Origin: Rhizobium sp. BK602
GTDB taxonomy: Bacteria; Pseudomonadota; Alphaproteobacteria; Rhizobiales; Rhizobiaceae
Reading direction: 5' to 3'
DNA length: 64,000 bases
NCBI RefSeq assembly: GCF_014195095.1
Contig: NZ_JACIBC010000006.1
Coordinates: forward strand, 434,001-498,000
The notes beneath the pieces are model-generated. The model was not told where the DNA came from. It worked only from the letters and a program-made list of their open reading frames with translations, and did no database searches. Below are positions 32,855-41,588 of the stretch, piece by piece. The translations under genes were made by a program, and so were the position numbers. Position 1 is the first letter of the stretch, and the number at the start of each line of letters is the position of its first letter.

Positions 32855-34011
32855 TCACGGCCTTTCTCCTCCGCTCGCTCGACCGCCGCATCAGCATCGC
32901 CATCGCGATATTGATTGCGATCGCTTTCCTCGTGCCGCTGTCGAACCTGTTGTTGCCGGAAACCAGCGCGCTGCATGTGCCGACCTATCTGATGTCGCTG
33001 TTCGGCAAGTATCTGACCTATGCGCTGCTCGCCCTGGCGCTCGATCTCGTCTGGGGCTATTGCGGTATCCTCTCGCTCGGCCACGGCGCCTTCTTCGCAC
33101 TTGGCGGCTATGCGATGGGCATGTATCTGATGCGGCAGATCGGCTCGCGCGGCACCTATGGCAATCCCCTTCTGCCGGATTTCATGGTCTTCCTGAACTG
33201 GAAGGAGCTGCCCTGGTTCTGGTACGGCTTCGATCATTTCTGGTTCGCGATGATCATGGTGCTGGCGGCCCCTGGCCTGCTCGCCTTCATCTTCGGCTGG
33301 TTCGCCTTCCGCTCTCGCGTCAACGGCGTCTATCTGTCGATCATCACGCAGGCGATGACCTATGCGCTGCTGCTCGCCTTCTTCCGCAACGACATGGGTT
33401 TCGGCGGCAATAATGGCCTGACCGATTTCAAGGACATCCTCGGCTTCAACATCCAGGCCGACGGCACGCGCGCCGCGCTGTTCGCCCTGACGGCGCTGTT
33501 CCTGGCGCTGGCGCTGATGCTGTCTTCGGCCATCGTGCGTTCGAAGTTCGGCAAGGTGCTTGTCGGCGTGCGCGATGCCGAAAGCCGCACGCGCTTCCTG
33601 GGCTACCGGGTCGAGCACATGAAGCTCTTCGTCTTCGTCGTCTCGGCAATGATGGCGGGGATTGCGGGCGCCCTCTACGTGCCGCAGATCGGCATCATCA
33701 ATCCCGGTGAATTCGCGCCCGCCAATTCCATCGAAGTGGTCATCTGGACGGCGGTCGGCGGCCGGGCGACGCTGATCGGCCCGATCATCGGCGCCATTCT
33801 CGTCAATGGCGGCAAGACGATCTTCACCGGCCTGTTCCCGGAATTCTGGCTCTTCGCGCTCGGTGGGTTGTTCGTCGCGGTGACGCTGTTCCTGCCCAAG
33901 GGCATCGTCGGCACGATCGCGCAATATATCGGCGGCAGGCGCAAGCCGACTCCGGTGAAGCCTAGCGCCGAGGAAACCGAGGCCAGCAAGACCATACAGG
34001 CGGCGGAGTGA
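32851..34011 (+). CDS. urtC: Urea ABC transporter permease UrtC
   Basis: LivM-like permease of 386 residues. Characteristic stretches are LALDLVWGYCGILSLGHGAF, VNGVYLSIITQAMTYALLLA, FGGNNGLTDFKDILGF and WTAVGGRATLIGPIIGAILV. It forms the membrane channel with UrtB. It starts inside the urtB stop and ends five bases before urtD. Confidence 0.93.
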   Translation: MITAFLLRSLDRRISIAIAILIAIAFLVPLSNLLLPETSALHVPTYLMSLFGKYLTYALLALALDLVWGYCGILSLGHGAFFALGGYAMGMYLMRQIGSRGTYGNPLLPDFMVFLNWKELPWFWYGFDHFWFAMIMVLAAPGLLAFIFGWFAFRSRVNGVYLSIITQAMTYALLLAFFRNDMGFGGNNGLTDFKDILGFNIQADGTRAALFALTALFLALALMLSSAIVRSKFGKVLVGVRDAESRTRFLGYRVEHMKLFVFVVSAMMAGIAGALYVPQIGIINPGEFAPANSIEVVIWTAVGGRATLIGPIIGAILVNGGKTIFTGLFPEFWLFALGGLFVAVTLFLPKGIVGTIAQYIGGRRKPTPVKPSAEETEASKTIQAAE

Positions 34012-34015
34012 GGCC

Positions 34016-34771
34016 ATGATCCCCGACATCAAGCCCAACAGCATGCTCTATCTCAACAACGTCTCCGTCTCCTTCGACGGCTTCAAGGCGCTGAATTCGC
34101 TGTCGATCGTCATCGAACCGGGTGAGCTTCGCGCCATCATCGGCCCGAACGGCGCCGGCAAGACGACGATGATGGACATCATCACCGGCAAGACACGGCC
34201 CGACGAGGGCGAGGTGTTCTTCAACGGCCAGGTCGATCTGACGAAGAAGGACGAGGCCGATATCGCCCAGCTCGGCATCGGCCGCAAATTTCAGAAGCCG
34301 ACCGTCTTCGAAAGCCATACGGTCTGGGACAATCTCGAACTGGCGCTCAACCGCAAGCGCGGCGTCTTCGCGACGCTGTTCTACCGGCTGACGCCGGAAG
34401 ATCGCGATCGCATCGAGGAGATATTGGAAACGGTGCGTCTGTCGCATCGCCGCGACGAGCTGGCGGCCAATCTCTCGCATGGGCAGAAGCAATGGCTGGA
34501 GATCGGCATGCTGCTGGCGCAGGAGCCGAAGCTGCTTTTGGTCGACGAGCCCGTTGCCGGCATGACCGATGCCGAGACGGCGGAGACCGCGGTACTGCTG
34601 AAGGAGATCGCCAAGACGCGTTCCGTAGTGGTGGTGGAGCACGACATGGGCTTCATCCGCGATCTCGGCGTCAAGGTGACGTGTCTGGCGGAAGGCTCGG
34701 TGCTGGCCGAGGGCTCTATCGATTTCGTCAGCAGCGATCCGAAGGTGATCGAGAATTATCTGGGGCGGTAG
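34016..34771 (+). CDS. urtD: Urea ABC transporter ATPase UrtD
   Basis: 251 residues. Walker A is GPNGAGKTTMMDIITGKTRP, the signature LSHGQKQWLEIGMLLAQEP and Walker B LLLVDEPVAGMTD. The word MTDAETAETA after Walker B is specific to UrtD. GGAGTGAGG precedes the start. A palindromic repeat separates it from urtE. Confidence 0.94.
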   Translation: MIPDIKPNSMLYLNNVSVSFDGFKALNSLSIVIEPGELRAIIGPNGAGKTTMMDIITGKTRPDEGEVFFNGQVDLTKKDEADIAQLGIGRKFQKPTVFESHTVWDNLELALNRKRGVFATLFYRLTPEDRDRIEEILETVRLSHRRDELAANLSHGQKQWLEIGMLLAQEPKLLLVDEPVAGMTDAETAETAVLLKEIAKTRSVVVVEHDMGFIRDLGVKVTCLAEGSVLAEGSIDFVSSDPKVIENYLGR

Positions 34772-34794
34772 GTGATATTTGTGGGTGAGGAGAG

Positions 34795-34831
34795 CCCCTC
34801 TCCCCTCGGGGAGAGGGTTAGGGTGAGGGGG
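34795..34831. repeat. Palindromic repeat between urtD and urtE
   Basis: CCCTCTCCCC-TC-GGGGAGAGGG is followed by TTAGGGTGAGGGG. This is a widespread proteobacterial intergenic palindrome and forms a strong hairpin inside the operon. Confidence 0.8.
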
Positions 34832-34857
34832 CTTGAGGGAAAAGGAAGAGAATTGAG

Positions 34858-35553
34858 ATGCTGACAGTCGAAAACGCAAATCTGCATTATGGCGCCGCCC
34901 AGGCGCTGCGCGGCATCTCCATCAAGGCGGAGATGGGCAAGATCACCTGCGTGCTCGGACGCAATGGCGTCGGCAAGAGCTCGCTGCTGCGCGCCGTCAC
35001 CGGCCAGCATGCGCTGTCGGCAGGCACGGTTGCCTTCAATGGGGTCACGCTGAACGGCATGGCGCCCTTCGCGCGGGCCAAGCAAGGCATCGGCTATGTG
35101 CCGCAGGGGCGCGAGATCTTTCCGCTGCTGACGGTCAAGGAAAACCTGGAGACCGGCTTTGCGCCCGTGTCCCGCCGCGACCGCAACATTCCCGACGATA
35201 TCTACAGCCTGTTTCCGGTGCTGAAATCCATGCTGTCGCGGCGCGGCGGCGATCTCTCCGGCGGCCAGCAGCAGCAATTGGCGATTGGGCGGGCGATGGT
35301 GACGCGGCCGAAGATACTGGTGCTGGACGAGCCGACCGAGGGCATCCAGCCGTCGATCATCAAGGATATCGGCCGGGCGATCCGTTATCTTAGGGATTCC
35401 ACCGGCATGGCGATCCTGCTGGTCGAGCAATATCTCGATTTCTGCCGCGAACTTGCCGATTACGTCTATATCATGGATCGCGGCGAGATCGTGCATGAGG
35501 GGCTGGCCGAGACGCTGGACACGCCGGAGGCCCGCCGGCACCTCACCGTTTGA
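34858..35553 (+). CDS. urtE: Urea ABC transporter ATPase UrtE
   Basis: 231 residues. Walker A is GRNGVGKSSLLRAVTGQ, the signature LSGGQQQQLAIGRAMVT and Walker B ILVLDEPTEGIQPS. The last, with GIQPSIIKDI, is typical of UrtE. It ends the transporter set; ureD follows 167 bases later in the same direction. Confidence 0.94.
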   Translation: MLTVENANLHYGAAQALRGISIKAEMGKITCVLGRNGVGKSSLLRAVTGQHALSAGTVAFNGVTLNGMAPFARAKQGIGYVPQGREIFPLLTVKENLETGFAPVSRRDRNIPDDIYSLFPVLKSMLSRRGGDLSGGQQQQLAIGRAMVTRPKILVLDEPTEGIQPSIIKDIGRAIRYLRDSTGMAILLVEQYLDFCRELADYVYIMDRGEIVHEGLAETLDTPEARRHLTV

Positions 35554-35720
35554 GGGCGGATGCCTTTCTTTTCATCGTCTGGCGAAAATAGCGGCGAAAG
35601 CGCGCTGATCGGCGTCGGCATTCCGGGGGCGGGGCATAAGGCATAGAAATTGCTTGCCTTTATTGCCTGTCGGGTTTCAATGATCCGGCATCGGCAGGAT
35701 GCAATGTGTGGAGAAACGCA

Positions 35721-36542
35721 ATGACGATGGCAGCGGCGAGCACGAGACCGCAGAGGGCGCGCGGGCGCGGCCATCTGGCGGCCAAGGCGCTTGGCGGCCG
35801 CACACGCCTTGCCGAGCTTTTCCAGGAGGGATCGGCGAAAATCAGGCTGCCGGAAACCTTCGACAATTCCATGGAAGCGGTCATCATCAACACCGCCGGC
35901 GGCCTGACCGGCGGAGACCGGATGGATTGGAGCGTCGTCGCAGGGCCGGGTACACGCATCGACGTGACCACCCAGGCCTGCGAGAAGATCTACAAGGCTG
36001 CGGCCGGCACCGCGGAAGTGGAGACCGTCATCAAGGTCGGCGCCGGGGCGCGGGTGGATTGGCTGCCGCAGGAGACGATCCTGTTCGATCGTGCCTCGCT
36101 GTCGCGCAGGCTCGATGTCGAGCTTGACGACACGGCCGAATTCCTCGCTGTTGAAGCGATCCTGCTCGGACGCAAGGCCATGGGCGAGGCGATGGCGCAG
36201 GGGCTGTTCCGCGACCGCTGGCGCATCCGTCGGGCCGGACGGCTCATCCATGCCGAAGAATTGAGGCTCGACGGCGATGTCGCGGCTTTGACCATGGAAC
36301 ACGCCGTGCTCGGCGGCCAGGTTGCTTTTGCGACGCTGTTTTATGCCGGGCCGTTGGCGGAAACCTATCTTGCCCAGGTGCGGCCGCGCGTTGAAGGGCA
36401 TATGGGCGGCGTCAGCCAATGGCGCGACAAGCTGGTGGTCCGGCTTGCGGCCGCCGATGGCTTCGCCCTTAGAAAAATCCTGATCCCGGTCATTTCCGCC
36501 TTGCGCAATGGAGCGCCTGTGCCGAAAGTCTGGAATCTGTAG
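35721..36542 (+). CDS. ureD: Urease accessory protein UreD
   Basis: 273 residues from the ATG at 35721, which has GGAGAAA seven bases upstream; a GTG at 35706 is less likely. UreD (UreH) binds apo-urease and, with UreF and UreG, helps insert nickel. The conserved stretch is INTAGGLTGGDRMDWSVVAG, then TQACEKIYKA, then DWLPQETILFDRASLSRRLD. It begins the urease gene cluster ureD-A-B-x-C-x-x-E-F-G. Confidence 0.93.
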   Translation: MTMAAASTRPQRARGRGHLAAKALGGRTRLAELFQEGSAKIRLPETFDNSMEAVIINTAGGLTGGDRMDWSVVAGPGTRIDVTTQACEKIYKAAAGTAEVETVIKVGAGARVDWLPQETILFDRASLSRRLDVELDDTAEFLAVEAILLGRKAMGEAMAQGLFRDRWRIRRAGRLIHAEELRLDGDVAALTMEHAVLGGQVAFATLFYAGPLAETYLAQVRPRVEGHMGGVSQWRDKLVVRLAAADGFALRKILIPVISALRNGAPVPKVWNL

Positions 36543-36544
36543 TT

Positions 36545-36592
36545 CCGGCATGATCCCGAAAAGTGTGAAGCGATTTTTGGACAAGATCATGC
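36545..36592. repeat. Palindromic repeat between ureD and ureA
   Basis: GCATGATC (36548-36555) and GATCATGC (36585-36592) enclose CCGAAAAGTGTGAAGCG and TTTTTGGACAA, which pair partly. This is a familiar rhizobial intergenic element and may form a cruciform or mRNA hairpin. Confidence 0.75.
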
Positions 36593-36619
36593 AAAACCAA
36601 ACAATCATATAGGTAGGCG

Positions 36620-36922
36620 ATGAACCTCACTCCGAGAGAAAAAGACAAGCTGCTGATTTCCATGGCGGCGATGGTGGCGCGGCGGCGGCTGGAGCGCGGC
36701 GTCAAGCTCAATCATCCCGAAGCCATCGCGCTGATCACCGATTTCGTCGTCGAAGGCGCGCGCGACGGCCGCCCGGTGGCCGAGCTCATGGAGGCCGGCG
36801 CCCATGTCATCACCCGCGATCAGGTGATGGAGGGTATTGCCGAGATGATCCACGACGTGCAGGTCGAGGCGACGTTCCCGGACGGAACGAAGCTGGTAAC
36901 CGTGCACGAGCCGATCCGCTGA
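36620..36922 (+). CDS. ureA: Urease gamma subunit
   Basis: 100 residues of normal length. The family sequence is MNLTPREKDKLLISMAAMVA, then RGVKLNHPEAIALITDFVVE, ending TFPDGTKLVTVHEPIR. It is a structural subunit of the cytoplasmic nickel urease. Spacing to ureB is 23 bases. Confidence 0.97.
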   Translation: MNLTPREKDKLLISMAAMVARRRLERGVKLNHPEAIALITDFVVEGARDGRPVAELMEAGAHVITRDQVMEGIAEMIHDVQVEATFPDGTKLVTVHEPIR

Positions 36923-36945
36923 ACGACGGGCAGAGGAGAAAGATC

Positions 36946-37251
36946 ATGATCCCAGGCGAAATCATTGCCGCAAGCGGCGATATCGAACTCAACGTCGGCG
37001 CCTCTACCGTGACGCTGGATGTCTCCAATACCGGCGACCGGCCGGTGCAGGTGGGCAGCCATTATCATTTCGCCGAAACGAACGGGGGGCTGTCCTTCGA
37101 CCGCGACAAGGCACGGGGCATGCGGCTCGACATTCCCGCGGGAACCGCCGTGCGCTTCGAGCCGGGCCAGACGCGTTCGGTGACGCTGATCCCGCTTTCC
37201 GGCAAGCGTGAGGTCTACGGCTTCCGCCAGCAGGTCATGGGCAAGCTCTAA
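36946..37251 (+). CDS. ureB: Urease beta subunit
   Basis: 101 residues of normal length. The stretches MIPGEIIAASGDIELNVG, VGSHYHFAETN and DIPAGTAVRFEPGQTRSVTL are diagnostic. It is a structural subunit. AGAGGAGAA precedes the ATG. Confidence 0.97.
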   Translation: MIPGEIIAASGDIELNVGASTVTLDVSNTGDRPVQVGSHYHFAETNGGLSFDRDKARGMRLDIPAGTAVRFEPGQTRSVTLIPLSGKREVYGFRQQVMGKL

Positions 37252-37272
37252 GGTTTGCCGGGAGATCGCACC

Positions 37273-37917
37273 GTGAGCGGGAAACGCAGGATCATGATCG
37301 TCGGCAACGGCGAGATCGCGGAAGGGGTGGCGAGCGAGATCGACGCCGCCGATACCGTCGTGCGTTTCAACGATTGCCGTTCCTTCGGCGCCGGCGGCAG
37401 CCGCACCGATATCGTTGCGGTCTGCAATACGGGCAGGCCCGCCCGCGCCATGCTCGGTTCCGCCGAATGGCGCAAGAGCCCGCCGGTTGCGGCCGCTTCG
37501 GAGATCTGGAGCGTGCGCGATCCTGTCAAGTTCGCGGCCTTGCGTACCTCGCTTGCCCTGTCGCATCCGGAGCTCGACGATTTCTGCGACGATTACACCG
37601 ACCAGTTCACCGCCTTCTGCCGCGCGACCGGCAAGCGTCATGTCGTAATCGACCAATCCGTTCATGAGCGCGTCGATGAGGCGCTTTCAGCGCATGAACC
37701 GGGGTCTTATGTCGTGCCGAGCAGCGGGCTGGTCGCGATCGGCGCGCTGATGCTGCTCTATCCCGACGACGACATCGCCGTCACCGGCTTCAGCCATACC
37801 GGTTGGGACGGTCATCCCTTCGCCGCGGAGAAGCGGCTGGTCGATTTTTATGTTTCTCTTGGCCGCCTCAGGCGCATTGCCGGCGAGCCCCCCATTCTTT
37901 CCTCCCTAGGAGCCTGA
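37273..37917 (+). CDS. Urease-operon protein with sialyltransferase (GT29)-like motifs
   Basis: 214 residues from a GTG at 37273, with GGGAG eight bases before it; a TTG at 37255 is the alternative. The N-terminal stretch IMIVGNGEIAEGVASEIDAA, then DTVVRFNDCRSFG and GSRTDIVAVCN, follows the pattern of the GT29 donor-binding 'L' motif (VGNG, a hydrophobic Arg-Phe-Asn, Gly-x-Arg-Thr-Asp). The C-terminal GFSHTGWDGHPFAAEKR resembles the later conserved His region. Similar proteins are annotated as 'urease operon accessory protein' in rhizobia, as I recall. It lies between ureB and ureC. Any role in urease assembly is unproven. Confidence 0.8.
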   Translation: MSGKRRIMIVGNGEIAEGVASEIDAADTVVRFNDCRSFGAGGSRTDIVAVCNTGRPARAMLGSAEWRKSPPVAAASEIWSVRDPVKFAALRTSLALSHPELDDFCDDYTDQFTAFCRATGKRHVVIDQSVHERVDEALSAHEPGSYVVPSSGLVAIGALMLLYPDDDIAVTGFSHTGWDGHPFAAEKRLVDFYVSLGRLRRIAGEPPILSSLGA

Positions 37918-37920
37918 TTC

Positions 37921-39630
37921 ATGCCCTACAAAATCTCCCGCGCCGCCTATGCCAACATGTTCGGGCCGACCACCGGCGACAGGGTGCGGCTTGCCGATAC
38001 CGAGCTCTTCATCGAGGTGGAGAAGGATTTCACCACCTATGGCGAGGAGGTGAAGTTCGGCGGCGGCAAGGTCATTCGCGACGGCATGGGGCAGAGCCAG
38101 GTGACGCGGGCGAACGGCGCCGTCGATACCGTCATCACCAACGCGCTGATCGTCGATCACTGGGGTATCGTCAAGGCGGATATCGGCCTGAAGGATGGCC
38201 GCATCGCCGCGATCGGCAAGGCCGGCAATCCGGATACGCAGCCGGGGATCACCATCATCATCGGGCCCTCGACGGAAATCATCGCCGGTGAAGGCAAGAT
38301 CGTGACCGCGGGGGGCATGGACGCTCATATCCACTTCATCTGCCCGCAGCAGATCGAAGAGGCACTGATGAGCGGCGTGACCACCATGCTCGGCGGCGGC
38401 TCCGGCCCGGCGCATGGCACGCTCGCCACCACCTGCACCGGTGCCTGGCATATCGAGCGGATGATCGAAAGCTTCGATGCCTTTCCCATGAACCTCGCGC
38501 TTGCCGGCAAGGGGAATGCGTCGCTGCCGGCCGCCATCGAGGAAATGGTGCTGGCCGGCGCTTCTTCCTTGAAGCTGCATGAGGATTGGGGCACGACGCC
38601 GGCGGCGATCGACTGCTGCCTCTCCGTCGCCGACGCCTATGACGTGCAGGTGATGATCCACACGGATACGCTGAATGAAAGCGGCTTCGTCGAGGATACG
38701 ATCGGCGCCATCAAGGGCCGCACGATCCATGCCTTTCATACCGAAGGCGCGGGCGGTGGCCATGCGCCCGACATCATCAAGATCTGCGGCCAGTCGAATG
38801 TCATCCCATCTTCGACCAACCCGACGCGGCCCTATACGGTCAATACCATCGCCGAGCATCTCGACATGCTGATGGTCTGCCATCACCTGTCGCCGTCGAT
38901 CCCGGAAGACATCGCTTTCGCCGAAAGCCGCATCCGCAAGGAGACGATCGCGGCGGAAGACATCCTGCACGATATCGGCGCCTTCTCGATCATCTCCTCC
39001 GACAGCCAGGCCATGGGCCGTGTCGGCGAAGTGGCGATCCGGACCTGGCAGACCGCCGACAAGATGAAGCGCCAGCGCGGCCGGCTCGTCCAGGAGGTCG
39101 GCGACAATGACAATTTCCGCGTCAAGCGCTACATCGCCAAATATACGATCAACCCAGCGATTGCCCATGGCGTCAGCCATGAGCTCGGGTCGATCGAGGT
39201 CGGCAAGCGCGCCGATCTGGTGATCTGGAACCCTGCCTTCTTTGGCGTGAAGCCGGAAATGGTGCTGCTCGGCGGCTCGATCGCGGCGGCGCCCATGGGC
39301 GATCCGAACGCCTCGATCCCGACGCCGCAGCCGATGCATTACCGGCCGATGTTTGCCGCACACGGCAAGCTGCGCACGAATTCCTCCGTCACCTTCGTCT
39401 CGCAAGCCTCGCTCGATGCCGGCCTTGCCGGCAGGCTCGGCGTCGCCAAGAGCCTGGTTGCGGTCAAGAACACGCGCGGCGGCATCTCCAAGGCGTCGAT
39501 GATCCACAACAGCCTGACGCCGCATATCGAGGTCGATCCGGAAACCTACGAGGTGCGTGCCGATGGAGAGCTTCTGACCTGTGAGCCGGCGACGGTGCTG
39601 CCGATGGCGCAGCGCTATTTCCTGTTCTGA
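37921..39630 (+). CDS. ureC: Urease alpha (catalytic) subunit
   Basis: Hydrolyses urea to ammonia and carbamate at a dinuclear nickel site. 569 residues, normal length. Nickel ligands are in GGMDAHIHFICPQQ. Lys218 in LKLHEDWGTTPAAID is the carbamylated bridging residue (Klebsiella Lys217). HTEGAGGGHAPD supplies further ligands. Cys320-His321 in VCHHLSPSIPED is the mobile flap with the catalytic His. All key residues are present, so the enzyme should be active once nickel is inserted. Confidence 0.98.
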   Translation: MPYKISRAAYANMFGPTTGDRVRLADTELFIEVEKDFTTYGEEVKFGGGKVIRDGMGQSQVTRANGAVDTVITNALIVDHWGIVKADIGLKDGRIAAIGKAGNPDTQPGITIIIGPSTEIIAGEGKIVTAGGMDAHIHFICPQQIEEALMSGVTTMLGGGSGPAHGTLATTCTGAWHIERMIESFDAFPMNLALAGKGNASLPAAIEEMVLAGASSLKLHEDWGTTPAAIDCCLSVADAYDVQVMIHTDTLNESGFVEDTIGAIKGRTIHAFHTEGAGGGHAPDIIKICGQSNVIPSSTNPTRPYTVNTIAEHLDMLMVCHHLSPSIPEDIAFAESRIRKETIAAEDILHDIGAFSIISSDSQAMGRVGEVAIRTWQTADKMKRQRGRLVQEVGDNDNFRVKRYIAKYTINPAIAHGVSHELGSIEVGKRADLVIWNPAFFGVKPEMVLLGGSIAAAPMGDPNASIPTPQPMHYRPMFAAHGKLRTNSSVTFVSQASLDAGLAGRLGVAKSLVAVKNTRGGISKASMIHNSLTPHIEVDPETYEVRADGELLTCEPATVLPMAQRYFLF

Positions 39631-39636
39631 GGAGCG

Positions 39637-40311
39637 ATGCGGGCCGCCTTTCGCTGGCTGTTCCGCCTGATGCTGCTGGCCGTATTGGCAGTGGCGGGCG
39701 GAACGGTGGTGCCCAGGCCGCTGTTCGCGCCCGCCGAGGCCGCTTTCGAGGTGGCGGGCACGCAGCGCATCCTGGTGCTTTCCAACCCGATCCATACCGA
39801 TATCGCGGTGCCGCTCAACGATGAGACCCGCGCTGCTTTCGCCTTTCTCGGAAAGGCCGGCATTCCCATGGCATCGGCGGATGCCGAATGGCTGATCTTC
39901 GGCTGGGGAGGCCGGGCCTTCTATCTGGAAACGCCGAGCTGGGCCGATCTGAAGCCGATGCCGGTGCTGCGGGCGTTGACGCTGGACAGGTCAGTGCTCC
40001 ATGTCGACCTTGCAGCACATATTTCCGAGCAGCATCCTGATGTCCGTGGCTTCGATGTCGGATCGGGCGAGTTCACCGCACTGCTGGGCTTCATCGCAAA
40101 CAGCTTCGAACGCCGAGGCGGGGAGATATCATCCATCGCCGACGCGGGTTACGGCGCCTCGGACCGTTTTTTCGAGGCAAAAGGCTATTTCAACGCCCTG
40201 TTCGGTTGCAACACCTGGACCGCTTCGGCCCTACGCACCGGCGGTATCCGAACCGGACTGTGGAACCCCCTTCCATGGACTTTGAAGCTGTCGCTCGCTC
40301 TTTACGATTAG
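39637..40311 (+). CDS. DUF2459 / TIGR02117 urease-region protein
   Basis: 224 residues with an N-terminal hydrophobic segment (about residues 8-28), probably a signal anchor, then a globular part: ILVLSNPIHTDIAVPLNDE, WLIFGWGGRAFYLETPSWAD, NALFGCNTWTASALRTGGI. These match my memory of the TIGR02117 family, named for its place beside urease genes. The invariant-looking HTD and CNTW words suggest a cysteine-peptidase-like fold, but I have no proof of activity. It starts six bases after ureC. Confidence 0.8.
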   Translation: MRAAFRWLFRLMLLAVLAVAGGTVVPRPLFAPAEAAFEVAGTQRILVLSNPIHTDIAVPLNDETRAAFAFLGKAGIPMASADAEWLIFGWGGRAFYLETPSWADLKPMPVLRALTLDRSVLHVDLAAHISEQHPDVRGFDVGSGEFTALLGFIANSFERRGGEISSIADAGYGASDRFFEAKGYFNALFGCNTWTASALRTGGIRTGLWNPLPWTLKLSLALYD

Positions 40312-40650
40312 GGCGATCCGAACGATGGGCTTCGGGGAGGCCGCCGACCGTCCACAGGGTTTTTATCATTGGCTGATATTGTCATGCCCTTGCCGTTGCG
40401 CGGAATGTCGCATCCCCCAGTTTTCAGGGGTTTTTACAATGACTTCAAACTAGTTCAGCATTATCAGCGACTTGTCGGGACCGGCAAATCGCTCTCATTT
40501 CCCTGGATTCGAAATATGGCTTCCGCGGTCATTTCTGGTCGTTCACAAGTTGGGAAATGCGTCGCATTTTAATCATTGCATTAAAGGCCTGGAAGCGCCT
40601 TGGCCCCTATCTCACCTCATGGAAATGCTGGGCTGAGGAAGGTGAATCGC
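40312..40650. other. Intergenic region before the GGDEF gene
   Basis: About 339 bases, more AT-rich than the genes. I see no hairpin with a T tract, tRNA or convincing short gene. GAGGAAGG just before 40651 is the Shine-Dalgarno of the next gene. The gap suggests a separate promoter for the downstream genes. Confidence 0.4.
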
Positions 40651-41511
40651 ATGAAGCAATGGATTTCGCTGCAGGCCGAATTGGGTGATTTTCAGCGCCG
40701 CCGTACGATATACACTTTCACGTTGAAGATGAGCTGCGCCGCGATCGTTCTGTCCGTCGCCATTCTTCTGGTGATGCTGCCCATATTGCAATGGCTGGGG
40801 CTGCTGCCCATGCCGATGCTGGACGCGATCCGCCTCTGCATTCTGCTCGCATCGTTCATCGGCGGCATCGTTTCGGCCGCCTTGGCGCTGCTCGCCGGTT
40901 GCGCCATTCATAAGCTTGCCGTCTCCCATGCCGAATTCGAACGGCTGAGCCGCACCGACATGCTGTCCGGCCTGCTGAACCGACGTGCCTTCACCGAGGC
41001 GTTGGAGGACGTCCGCGACAATGCCTCGCTGGTGATCTTCGATCTCGACCGGTTCAAGGCGATCAATGATCGCCACGGACACGCTTCGGGCGACGCGGTG
41101 ATTGTCGCGGTGTCGCAGACCCTTTCACGGGTTTTCGGAAGCGGGGACGTGGTCGCCCGGCTCGGCGGCGAGGAATTCGGCGCCATTGTCCATGGCCGCG
41201 ATATGGCCGGGCGTATCGAGCGCATCGAAAGCGTGAAGGCGCTGATCGCCGAGCAGGCCATCGCGGTCGACGGGGGAATGGTGAAGATCACCCTTTCGGC
41301 CGGCGTCGCCGATCTCTGGAGCGAGCGCAGGAAAGAGGCGGCCTATGCCGCCGCCGACAAGGCGCTCTATCTCGCCAAGGCGCTCGGCCGCAACCGCATC
41401 GTCCACGAAAGCGAATGGATGAACAATGTCTGGCATCGCTGTTCGAGCGAGGAAGAGCGCGTGGCGGTGGCCGATCATGTCGAGCAGTATCGATACGGTC
41501 ACAGGATATAG
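40651..41511 (+). CDS. Membrane-bound GGDEF diguanylate cyclase
   Basis: 286 residues. Two membrane helices (about residues 23-45 and 55-80) precede a GGDEF domain: LSRTDMLSGLLNRRAFTEAL, VIFDLDRFKAINDRHGHASG, and the active-site loop VVARLGGEEFGAIVH. GGEEF is an active variant, so it should make cyclic di-GMP. I take the ATG at 40651, after GAGGAAGG. No EAL or PAS domain is present. It sits between ureC and ureE on the same strand, which is unusual for a urease cluster. Confidence 0.9.
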   Translation: MKQWISLQAELGDFQRRRTIYTFTLKMSCAAIVLSVAILLVMLPILQWLGLLPMPMLDAIRLCILLASFIGGIVSAALALLAGCAIHKLAVSHAEFERLSRTDMLSGLLNRRAFTEALEDVRDNASLVIFDLDRFKAINDRHGHASGDAVIVAVSQTLSRVFGSGDVVARLGGEEFGAIVHGRDMAGRIERIESVKALIAEQAIAVDGGMVKITLSAGVADLWSERRKEAAYAAADKALYLAKALGRNRIVHESEWMNNVWHRCSSEEERVAVADHVEQYRYGHRI

Positions 41512-41588
41512 AAGGTGCGGGCTTATTGGTTCTTGCGTGGAAGGCGACTATTTTGCATGGTCTGACAAAGCTTTGAATTGGATATGTC

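Noticed and set aside
37906..39795. Minus-strand open frame of 629 codons
   Set aside because: It is antisense to ureC, whose active-site motifs are complete.
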